In this document: positions 55,412 to 64,000 of the stretch, one piece after another
How the letters are laid out: each line of letters opens with the position of its first letter
Numbering within the stretch: the stretch's first letter is position 1
Assembly: GCA_947652115.1 (NCBI GenBank)
Contig: OX393564.1
Location: forward strand, 18,003,662 to 18,067,661
Length of the DNA: 64,000 bases
Source: Blastomussa wellsi
Lineage: Eukaryota; Cnidaria; Anthozoa; Scleractinia; Plerogyridae
Direction: 5' to 3'
Program-made: the position numbers and the translations under genes
The notes under the pieces: generated by a model
What the model saw: only the letters and a program-made list of their open reading frames with translations
Database searches by the model: none
What the model was told of the DNA's origin: nothing

Positions 55412-56343
55412 TTCAGTAATTCCTGATATCCCATATCAAGATAGTCGGTCTTAAACAAGTCTGATATAACAGATACATTTCTGCTCTCAGCAACAAACTG
55501 TTGAGAGTAAGCCCGATTGACGCTCAAAGCCACAGGCTTTGTGGAACAGTTATCGAGTTTTTCATACAAGCTTGACATTTCCTGAGCGATTTCCTGTTTT
55601 GAAGGTTGCGTAGCTGAAGCTCTCCCTGAACAAACTCGTTTTTGTGGCCTCTGATTAGCAATGTTATTGTCTAGGGAATCAATTTTCCGATCAAGAGTTT
55701 GTTTGAGCTTTTGGGCAGAGGAAAAATCGATGTCTCTTACCCTTGCGTAGGGCACTTCATGTACATAAGTTGGTAACAACCACGTGCATTTGACTTGCGT
55801 ACAGCTCGGAGTGCCGTTTATGCAAATCCAGGCTTCCACATAGAACAAAACGCTAGCAATATGGGAACAAGATTCAGCCAAGCCAGCTTTACATCCCAAA
55901 CAGTGCGCCGATAACACAGTTCCGTCGTTTCCAGCAATGATCCAAATGTTTACAAGGGGATCATTCATTCTCTGCGAATGTCGCACCTTCCCGACAACCA
56001 CATACCTCCCTGAAATTATTTTTCCTTTTACCGACATAATAAATCCCGAAACCATTTGATTATAAGCCTCCAGACTTTTGTAGGCTTTAAATTGCTGCTT
56101 CGTGTAGTAACTGGTCTCCAAAACCAGGTAAGAAACCAAATCTGCGGCTTCGATCGGAGGCAAGCACTCGGGATCAAACTGATCAACGGGGATACTAGCG
56201 GGGTCAACACCAACAACCGAAATCTTTTCCAAATATCTCTTCTTTACGTGACTGTCGAGACTTTGTGCATACATAGAAAGCACCGGCACAGCTTTAGATA
56301 AGTCGTCCAAGTCGTCCTTGGCTTTGATTTTCGAAGAATCCAT
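55315..56343 (-). pseudogene. SWIM zinc-finger part of the YqaJ protein
   Basis: ATG 56343 (MDSSKIKAKDDLDDLSKAVP). Residues about 130-180 contain the SWIM finger C-x-x-C..C-x-H (HCLGCKAGLAESCSHIASVL). The frame runs through a Lys/Arg/Gln linker to CLSVKLCVSDEEVKK, then goes out of frame because of the duplications at 55011-55411. In related proteins SWIM and YqaJ domains sit on one chain (recalled), so this and the 53253-54983 frame are probably one gene of about 900 residues. Confidence 0.72.
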
Positions 56344-56574
56344 GAAAAAAGGCTAAAGAAATTGAGGTGAGATTCGCTACTTGGAGTGAACTTACATGCA
56401 TTACACAGCAGGGGAGGGACTCCAACATGGCGCCGGCCTAATTATGCAATGCCTGTGACGTCATGTGAAAACCAAGAATTATCCTCGCGCAAATGGTAAT
56501 GCAGTTTGACAAATCAAATGGCGAACCGAGCGGACTTGGCCAGATGTTTCCTACAAAGTTATTTAACAACTGGA

Positions 56575-57300
56575 TGCAAGATTAAGTGTGGACACTGATT
56601 CGTTCGTGAATTCTATGCGTCGCTTCATAAAAAGAGAGGTGTCCCTAACGTCATGGGAGTCAGTTCAAATTTTGTCAGCGGAAACAAGGAGCTCCGTGAA
56701 TCGTCAGGCGGATAACAAAAACAACAAAAGCAAGCCTGATACTGTATGAGTGTCTGTTTCTCCAGGCCGTCCATCTTCTCTTTCATTTATTCAAAAGATG
56801 AATTGAAGAAGTTCATCGATTCCTCCTCGAAAGTCTTCAACTTTGCGTCCAAGATGAATGAGAAGATGACCGTCAGTTGGATTCCAAGGTTTCATCCAAA
56901 ACAGATCTCAATATCGCCTCCGTTTTGGTTTTCTGATGCTCCATCTTATCAGTTTACCATTCTTGTACAATAGCTAAGCAGGAAATAACGAAAAGTAACG
57001 AAGAGAATTAACTATAAGAGTAAGCATGACTATCGCTGACCAACCAATCGGATGTTGAAGCCATCACCCCAAACCATTTGTTGTTACTTCGTCCGGTGCC
57101 AAAGCTTCCGCCTGGTGTGTTCATGAAAGAGAACAGCAACTCGCGGAGACGATAGTGCCAGGTGCAATATTTGGCCAAACCATTCTGGAGAAGATGGATT
57201 AGAGAATATTTGTCATAGTTGCAAGGGAGACAGGAATGGGCTTATCCGTCAAGGACCTTTGCTGCTAACGACATGTGATCGTCCTGGACGAGAAGGGGAT
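56575..57300 (+). pseudogene. BEL/Pao copy B, pol fragments after the ISL2EU insertion
   Basis: Continues the integrase (DTDSFVNSMRRF, about 56590; 'aattttgtcagcggaaacaa', about 56675). After an unrelated stretch it gives the DUF5641 C-terminal domain (AITPNHLLLLRPVPKLPPGV, about 57060-57120; LAKPFWRRWIREYL, about 57170). This fixes the orientation and the right limit of copy B at about 57300. Confidence 0.7.
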
Positions 57301-57309
57301 TGGGGCGAG

Positions 57310-57945
57310 ACGAGAAAGGTTTGACATAACGTGATGGAAGTCTTCCTCGAGCAGCTTGATCTCGTCCCAGTCTCTCCTCGCGCGGCCCTTGCGTGTCTTT
57401 CTCGCCCGCACTACTGAATTTCGATAGAAAAGCAGACTGCAAGCAGTCAAGTCAAGACCAGAACCTCACTGCATGATCGTCCTGTTGAAAAGATCGTTCT
57501 TTGGAATCAGTAGAGATTTCAGAGGACACGCAACTATTAACTGAACTTTGTACTTGTTCTAGTGAACTCTTATAAAGCGTATAAAGCGTTTGTTATTTGC
57601 TCAAATTGCTGGATGGAAATAAAAAAATATTTTGATTCAACTGGCTGGGAATTTCCTTACGGGTCATGTGCTGGGAAAAAGGAACAGGTAAATTGTTCCC
57701 AGGAGCACCCACTGAAGAACACCTGTAAATGTTTCGAAATCATGCCGAATGAGATTGCATTATGCGACAGTTTTTTTCGTTTGGTGCCTCAGGTAGTTGA
57801 CTGTGAGCATGCAACGAAGCACTGGTTTTGTGTAGGCAATTGACTAGAGGGTGCGCATAACTACCTGATACAAGTGTCAGCCGAAAGAGAGCTCATTGGA
57901 GTACCTGTTGTTTATTGCCATGTGTGTATTGGACATTACGAAGAA
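57310..57945. other. Unassigned stretch
   Basis: A 93-codon + frame (57562-57843; Cys-rich, ICSNCWMEIKKYFD...) has no recognisable family. Codon order and lack of flanking splice evidence leave it doubtful. Confidence 0.25.
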
Positions 57946-57949
57946 AGAA

Positions 57950-58195
57950 CATGACAGAGTTTTGCAGGACGTATGTCATTTATAATATGCTCTTGAGATA
58001 AATGCCTCTCTTAAACTGACTACACGAGGCCTTCCTTTTTTTTTAATGAAATTATGGTATAAATTTGATGACTTCTTTTACAAACTGATATGTAAGTGGC
58101 ACACACTCGTCCCTAGACCGCTTTGGGGGGGGGGGGGGGGTATGGCCTGTGCACATAAACGCCTGAGGGTAGGTAGCATTCGGTGACATATTTAA
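57950..58195 (+). repeat. Interspersed repeat with poly-G tract, copy 2
   Basis: Matches 6880-7115, including a G run at about 58126-58141 and 'cctgagggtaggtagc'. Confidence 0.55.
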
Positions 58196-58509
58196 TATGA
58201 TTTATAAAAAACATAGGCACGCAATGCGTGCGAGTGTTTTTTTGTTTGTTTGTTTGTTTCTGATATGGACGTATTCGGTATTTTTAGGTGTAACAGGTAT
58301 TTTTATTTGTGATGAAAATTAAAATGGAAAGATGTAGTTTTGTATTGAAGAAGATCGATTACACATGTGTCAGTCAATCTCAAAATTGTCTATTCCGCCT
58401 GCTCCCGGCATATATCCCGGGCACTTGACTTTAGGTTTAATAGCTCCGTGATATTGGGGAATTGGATGCAAAACAATGCAAATATGTACGAACAAAATAA
58501 TTGTAAGGA

Positions 58510-59375
58510 GGTAAACGCCTTAGTCAAATAGGTCTATTACCTTCACTTTTAATATACTGATTCTTATACCTCATTTGATGTTCTCATTTGACTGTCACAA
58601 GATTGTGATGAAAACCGTCTGTGATTATTTAATAACAAGAGGAACAGGTGTTCAACATGGCTATGTCAACATGGGTGAAAACCATAACTTCCCAGCAACT
58701 GATATTTTAATTGATCAATATGTAATTGACTGGAATGGACCAGTGAGCACAGATCAAGACAACGTTGTGGAAGTTCCTGATACCGGTACATCATGTTGAC
58801 GGAACACTTTCAAAAAGGACACATGTCAATTTCAAACATTGAGATGGGGACTAAGCAAGTTTTTACTGGTTTCCGTGATCAAAGCTTCAAACATTTGCAC
58901 ATGCTTCAACAAGTTGTGCTGAGGCTTGTAGATCTCTGGACTTCCAGTAATCGTGAAACTTCTGCCACAGTACCATCAAAGAGATGTTTGTTGTACTTGT
59001 GTCAAGTTGCGGTTATCAAGTGGACATGATGAATCAGGAACTTCCACAATGTTGTCTGGCTTTATCTGTGCTCACTGGCCGTTCCATTCCAGTTAATTCT
59101 ATATTGATCAATTTCTTCCTAAAGAGGTGATGATCATGAACAATATTAATACAAATATTAGTTGCTGGGAAAGGTTGTGGTTTACACCCATCCTGACATA
59201 TTGAACACCTGTGTTATTACTGTTCCTCTTGTTATTAAATAATCACAGATGCTTTTCACCACAACCTTGTGACAGTCAATTCAGATCATCGAATGAGGTA
59301 TAAGAATCAGTATATTAAAACATGTAAAAGTGAAGGTAATAGACCTATTTGACTTATGACAAATTGCACAATTGT
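58510..59375. repeat. Large fold-back (inverted repeat) element
   Basis: Arms about 58515-58795 and 59035-59360 are imperfect inverted copies. They share 'gtcaaataggtctattacct', 'gattatttaataacaagagg' and 'tgacatagcc'-side sequence. The spacer is about 240 bp. Non-coding, MITE or fold-back type. Confidence 0.75.
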
Positions 59376-59559
59376 AACCTCCCAAATGAATCATCACATG
59401 ATCCGAATTGGGTGGCAACAAGGATATAAACACATTAGCCGAATTGGTCTATTTGTGTTAAAATAAGAATCTATCACATTGAGTATGTTTTTGATCTTTT
59501 TCAGTATTTTTCTTTTCACTCCTGGTTACAAGTTTAATACAGTTAAATGACATTTAACA

Positions 59560-60170
59560 TAGTTAACGACCGGGAGCAAATAGCAGCAGTAGGCGTTGTA
59601 GTTGCGTTGTGCCCGTTTGTGGCGTTTTAGCGTTGTATTTAGCGTGGTAGGGGGCGTTTTAGCGTTTGGTAGGCCGTTTGGGGCTTGGGGCACCTTCGTG
59701 GCCAGCGGTATTACGTACAAGCGTTTGCGTGCGCCAGCGCATGTGCTTCGTTGTGCCAACGTTGTGCTCGACCTTTGCGTTTATAGTGTAGCTGGTTCGT
59801 GGCGTAGTGGAGTTTCTTGAAGTTGTGCGTGCATTTTCCTCGTCCCCTCCCACCCTCCCTTGTTGTTATCGTTATTTATTTATTTTATTTATTTTATTTT
59901 ATTTTATTTTTAGTTGTTAATTTTATCACTTATTTATTCAGTTATTTTTACTTATTTCCACTAGGCCTCTGGCCTCTGTGTGACGGGTGCTTCTAGGGGG
60001 CTTGGCGTCGGGGGCTCGTGGCTGGGTTGCGGGTGGTACTGGTCGCTTGGGTGTTCTTCTGCCTTGGGGTGTGATTGCGGTTACAGCCCCTGGGGCCCCT
60101 GGGGGCATCCAACCTCCATTTTTGCGACCTGGGCGTTAATTGTGGATAACACTTAGCTAAACAAGCAACA
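59560..60170. other. Strand-asymmetric GT-rich stretch
   Basis: 59570-59820 and 59965-60110 are strongly G+T rich on the + strand (many 'gcgtttt', 'ggggc'), with an ATTTT-type simple repeat at about 59875-59915 between. No protein is recognised. Confidence 0.35.
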
Positions 60171-60429
60171 CCCATTGTTAATAATAACCTTGACTGAGTC
60201 TCACTTGTTAGTTAACGTTCGTTGCAGGCTTCCCGAAGCAGGGGCAAATTTCATCCGTTTCTGGGTGGTTTTCAAATTTGATAGTAATCAAAACTCCACA
60301 TTATCTACCTTGTTATTTTTTTAATATCAAGTTCCGTACTTTGAACCTGCCCGCCCCCCGAATCCCCCCCACATCACGTGCTTCAGGAACAGATGGTATT
60401 ACCTAAACTAACAAATAAGATTACAATAA

Positions 60430-60830
60430 TACTAATCAGATTGGACTAAATACTGAAATTACAAGTTTCTCTTATATGTAATGCTTCATATACAAAGTAA
60501 CCTAGTTTCTTGCAAATGAAAGAATCAACTTTATTAAACAGGAATATAGTTTTATCAGTATCTTTCAAAACATCGAATGACGGATATTTAAGTACAATGT
60601 CACTTGTTATTTGTTGCCTAATAGTTTTATAACGATCACAATGAAATAAGAAATGGTTTTCGTTCTCGATTTGGTTAGAGCGACAGTGTTGACAAATCCT
60701 AAGAGATTCCGGTCATTTAGGTACACAGTGTCGTCCAGATTCGATTTTAAGACTATGATTGCCTGATCGTAGTTTAGCTACAGCTCGTCTATGCTTTTGG
60801 TTCTTTATTTCTTCTAGATTTGCTTACATC
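60430..60830 (-). pseudogene. Non-LTR retrotransposon ORF2 C-terminal fragment
   Basis: The minus strand reads LRSGNHSLKIESGRHC, ESLRICQHC, ENENHFLFHCDRYKTIRQQI and KKLGYFVYEAL. The C-x2-C..H..C pattern and context are those of the C-terminal knuckle of LINE reverse transcriptases. An in-frame stop interrupts it. The clade is not determined. Confidence 0.6.
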
Positions 60831-61152
60831 TGTTTTAAATATAGAATAGGGCGAGAATAACGGCAGGAAACCTGACATACATTCCATCCGGCGAAAGGGG
60901 CATGAGTGAGTGAGTGAGTGAGTGAGTATATTCCAAATACAAAAAAAAAAAACACCAAAACTGTCGCTCTGTTAGTGATTTCTGTGACTTTCTGGATGTC
61001 GTTCAAGTCCAGTAAAACAACGCTTCGGTAGGTTTGTATGTCAGCTCTAAATTTGTTTCGACCCATATGCATTGATTACAAGTATTTTAATGTTTCAAGT
61101 GTCCTTTGTGCACTTCCGTCTGGTATTGACAATTTGGACTTTTGCAGTACTC

Positions 61153-61274
61153 AGGGTGCGTTCCGTTGGGGTGATCCGGATCAGGATCAGTGATCCGGAT
61201 CATGGTGCATCAAAGGCGCCGGCGAATCTTTGCTCAGAGTGGATTCGCCGGATCACCCCAAAGGAACGCACCCT
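61153..61274. repeat. Palindromic MITE in the duplicated segment
   Basis: Ends AGGGTGCGTTCCGTTGGGGT and complement; about 122 bp, rich in GATCCGG. Absent from the paralogous site near 40250. Confidence 0.75.
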
Positions 61275-61415
61275 TAGACTTCATCATAATTCTCTGAATA
61301 CGGTTTTGGCAAATGTGACTTCGTTGTAGTTCTTTCTTTCAATTTCTGTGGATGATCTTAAAGGCTTAGATTTTATCAGAATTCTTAAAATATAATTTTA
61401 ATACTCCTTTCAAAG

Positions 61416-61619
61416 GTTATTGGCGACAAGAAAGGAGGTGAAACAGCACAAATATTAAAGAAGAACTTCAGTCAAATAAACTTTCTAGAAGAAATTCGTC
61501 AAGTCGTTCAACTACCAATAAAATTCATACACGTCATCAGGAACCCATTTGACAACATTGCAACTTTGATGCTTCGCGGCACACGTTTACGTGACGCAGT
61601 AAGAGAAGAAGGAGTTAAA
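61416..61619 (+). pseudogene. Second copy of sulfotransferase exon 3
   Basis: 204 bp, phase 0, still open, with intact acceptor (tttcaaag) and donor (gtaagc). Differences from the original include Thr to Ile and Arg to Gly beside the R-N-P-F-D motif, which is kept. No other sulfotransferase exon lies nearby, so it is a stray exon unless it belongs to a gene extending elsewhere or serves as an alternative exon of the upstream gene (it lies beyond exon 4, so this is unlikely). Confidence 0.75.
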
Positions 61620-62639
61620 GTAAGCACTAAATTTTTTGAAATCTTTCATATGCGATCTTGTGCTCTTATAATTACTCCATGCACTACCGCGGTTGAATAT
61701 GAGATGAGGCGCGCAGCGCCGAGTTCGCTATAACTATCTCATATCAAACACACGCGAGTGGAATGATGGCCACGCAAATAATTGTAATATCTGAGCTCCC
61801 GGCTACTCTCTTTTACAAGCACATCAACCATATTTGTTTTCCTTGGTATATGAGCTCATTTCCCATGGCCTGAAAACCAATGAAAATTCGGGTACTCCCG
61901 TGCAACATACCATGGCTAATTATTGATAATGGGAAGTCATTTGATATGGAGTATCTATGGGACCATCGGACGGAAATGTTTTTCCCTCTCTTCTTGTTTT
62001 TTCCTTCTTCAATAATTGTCAAGGAATGCGTTATATCACTTTTTTTTTATATTTATACAATCTTACAATAGATTGTTCAGAGCAACCTTACATGTAATGT
62101 GCTACTGGGATGAAAAAAAAAATGTTGTTATCCTTCTAGATTGTTGCGCCTCAATTATTCTTAAGATAAGTACGTTATTTTGAAAAGCGACTTCGTATTT
62201 AAACTATCCGCCATTATCAGATTATATTGCAGAAGAGTTCCATTGACAGGGCTGGATAGAGAGAGAAAATGTCGTCATCTTCTCTCAGTTTATTTTTTTA
62301 AGTGTGAATCCAGTTAATTAGTATGCAGCTCGTGTTTTTAGAAGCAAATTGCTGTTCTGCATACCTAACTAGCTGGGAAGACGCTTTAAAAAACAAATAG
62401 TGAGTAGATGACGCAATTTTCTCTCTCGATCTGGTTATTCAGGAGACGGGCAACTTATTATGAAAATTGAGGCGCAATAATTAGCATGATGCTTTCTTCC
62501 AAAATAATAAACCAGAATCAAGAGAGAACGAGAAAACATATTTCATCTAAGTATCATTTTAAATTTATGAGAAAAGAAGTTGCTCCTATTCCCACCTGAG
62601 TTTTTACTAGACAGATTTAGCAACAGAACGGGAACGTCA

Positions 62640-63212
62640 TTTGAGGACGCGAGAGCGCGCGGAATAGTCTGGACACGACTTCCGGTGCCCAGATTGACGT
62701 CGCCAGGCCAAGGTCACGTCTCTTTCGCGACGGAAAACTAAACCATTTGACGTCCCCACGAGAACGTGAAGGTTTCCGATCTTTTTCCGAGGGAAAAAGG
62801 TAAGAAAATCACATTTCATGAATTCAATCGCCACTTTTGATAATTTTCGATTCGCCAGTTACCTAAGAATTGCTTTTGTTTCATATGAGTACGGGTTTGT
62901 TGCTGTGGTTTTACCGTTTTACCTTCATTATATAGTTTCGCAAAGTTGCCAAAAGTTGTGTCGGCTTTAGCCACCAAGGACAAATTACAATCTTCCATTC
63001 TTTTTTTTTTTACCTTAATAACTTTCTTTCCCGTTCTAGTTTTTAAATCTTCAACAAATTCGTTGTTCTCTGTGCAGAAAAAGCGGTGCCGGGACAAAAC
63101 TGTAAGCTTAAATTGCCAAAACAAACACATGAATTGTAAACTAAGTTTATAGATTTCTTTACTAATTTACTGCTCTTTGTTGTTGAAGGATCTTTTTTGT
63201 GTTACGTTAACG
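62640..63212 (+). promoter_or_regulatory. Likely promoter and 5' UTR of the Myb/SANT-like gene
   Basis: A CpG-rich patch (about 62640-62790) containing ACTTCCGGT (ETS-type site) contrasts with the AT-rich surroundings. A donor-like 'aaaggtaag' (about 62798) and acceptor 'ttgttgaag' (about 63189) suggest a 5' UTR intron. Inference. Confidence 0.4.
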
Positions 63213-63244
63213 ATGGAAACCGAAAACATCGATGGGAAGAAAAA
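63213..63244 (+). CDS. Myb/SANT-like protein, exon 1
   Basis: ATG 63213 (METENIDGKK), ending in two bases of a Lys codon at donor gtaagt (63245). The phase matches exon 2 exactly. Confidence 0.65.
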
Positions 63245-63588
63245 GTAAGTATAAATTACATTTCAGTACCCGTTGAAGTGAAACCCACCCAGCAGCTTAG
63301 AGACGTAATTAATGAACCTTTTGACCACAATTGAAAATGAAAGCAAGAAAGAATTGAATCGAGATATACTTTCTAGTCGCTATTAATTAGCCGCTCATCA
63401 GTTTCAATACGAGTTTTGGCTTACCTTAAAATTGTTACTTAATATCATCAATTGACCTAAAGTGTTATTTTCTGAGGATAAATGTAGGTGGAAGAATCAT
63501 TCCTGAACACATTAGAAACTAAATTCGGACCCTTTTTAACCTGGGAGAAGTCGTAGAATAAGGAGGTTTTATTTTCATGTCCCGTTAG

Positions 63589-64000
63589 GTCAGTTATGGT
63601 ATGGTCCGAAGCCAAAGATTACATTATGCTAAAAGAAGTGGCTGCAGAAGGAGTTTTCGACAGTAGACCTGGGAGTAGAGATAGAGGCACCTCCTGGCAG
63701 AAGGTTGCTAACAAACTAAACAGTTTGCCGCAGTTCAGTGTGAACTCTCGAGCAATCAGGGATCGCTTCAACAACATTGTTAGGAAGTTAAAAACCAAAT
63801 TATCAAGGGAGTCGAATGAAAGTGGAGGGGGGGACATGGAAGAGCCGACCGAACTGGAAATGTTGTTGGAGGAGCTGCTGCAATTGAATGAAGAATCAGA
63901 AAAGAAATCACACGACCAGACTGAGGCCAAAAAGGAGACGGTGGAAAAAGAAAGAAAGCAGGCCATAGAGATGAGAGAAAGAGCAATGGAAAGCATGGGA
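63589..64000 (+). CDS. Myb/SANT-like DNA-binding protein, exon 2 (partial)
   Basis: Acceptor cccgttag. Residues read VMVWSEAKDYIMLKEVAAEG, then GTSWQKVANKLNSLPQFSVN and RAIRDRFNNIVRKLKTKL. This is a Myb/SANT-like trihelix with Trp residues spaced as in that family, common in cnidarian genomes. An acidic LEMLLEELLQLNEESEKK and a long charged coiled coil follow. It is open to the window edge, so the C-terminus is missing. Such proteins occur as host transcription factors and as partners of Harbinger-type transposons; context here does not decide. Confidence 0.72.

Larger units (their letters stand above)
46777..56479. mobile_element. ISL2EU-type DNA transposon (THAP transposase plus YqaJ gene)
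   Basis: Inverted ends TCTTGGTTTTCACCCACGTG (left) and GTGACGTCATGTGAAAACCA (right), each bordered by AT, a plausible 2-bp duplication. It encodes a THAP-DDE transposase on + and a convergent SWIM-YqaJ-PHD-Ulp1 protein on -, the two-gene layout known for ISL2EU transposons (established, recalled). It inserted into the degenerate BEL/Pao copy B. A Ty3/gypsy element split its THAP exon. Confidence 0.8.
60880..62440 (+). repeat. Duplicate of sulfotransferase intron 2 / exon 3 / intron 3 segment
   Basis: Aligns with 11180-11310 (LINE tail and downstream), then with 40130-41775 across the Polinton site. It reads 'aacgcttcggtaggtttg' where the gene has the Polinton between two copies of gcttag. 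It also lacks the MITEs at 40908-41103 and 41176-41349, and has one of its own (61153-61274). Confidence 0.85.

Noticed and set aside
59526..59853. Overlapping frames in the GT-rich region
   Set aside because: Compositional effect of G/T skew; no recognisable domain.
63619..63996. 125-codon minus frame at the right edge
   Set aside because: Ser/Leu-rich antisense shadow of the acidic coiled-coil exon of the Myb/SANT-like gene.

Overview
The window looks like animal genomic DNA, most probably from an anthozoan cnidarian such as a coral or sea anemone. The reasons are spliced genes with GT-AG introns, an AT-rich background, and a dense mixture of Polinton/Maverick, BEL/Pao, Ty3/gypsy, Penelope-like, non-LTR, Crypton, THAP/YqaJ (ISL2EU-type) and palindromic MITE elements. 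Species assignment is inference. I saw no bacterial operon, CRISPR array, rRNA or convincing intact tRNA.

Two host-type genes can be supported. A sulfotransferase-like type II membrane protein is assembled from four phase-compatible exons (8486-8669, 9511-9881, 40387-40590, 42204-42542; 365 residues). Its 30.5-kb second intron holds a complete but decaying Polinton. A Myb/SANT-like DNA-binding protein begins at 63213 and runs off the right edge. A second copy of sulfotransferase exon 3 with its flanking introns lies at about 60.88-62.44 kb. It serves as an internal 'before' picture for several insertions.

The Polinton (12472-40122, 6-bp duplication GCTTAG) has long inverted repeats with tandem arrays. 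On the + strand it encodes protein-primed DNA polymerase B. On the - strand it encodes a PLA2-integrase-chromodomain protein preceded by a Zn-ribbon piece, an adenain-like protease, a pX-like protein, the major capsid protein, a small basic protein, penton and a further conserved virion-type protein. On the + strand again come the packaging ATPase, two fibre-like proteins, a short ORF and a hydrophobic protein, and on the - strand a VLTF3-like late transcription factor. Most genes carry frameshifts. It was itself hit by a BEL/Pao retrotransposon (24482-32856, TSD ATATC, 2456-aa ORF), a Crypton (33633-35623), two truncated LINEs (about 19177-19328 and 36918-37425) and a palindromic MITE (13208-13364). 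A TAACATAATARTATA-like motif sits 0-7 nt upstream of the ATG of six - strand virion genes.

The right part is another nest. A degenerate BEL/Pao copy (about 42.9-57.3 kb, sister to the copy at 1-4.5 kb) is split by an ISL2EU-type transposon (46777-56479). That transposon carries a THAP-DDE transposase and a convergent SWIM-YqaJ-PHD-PHD-Ulp1-like gene. Its THAP exon is split by a Ty3/gypsy element lacking RT and RNase H (46997-50394, TSD GAATA). Flanking stretches are mostly repeats and MITEs, and the remaining gaps hold nothing I can recognise.
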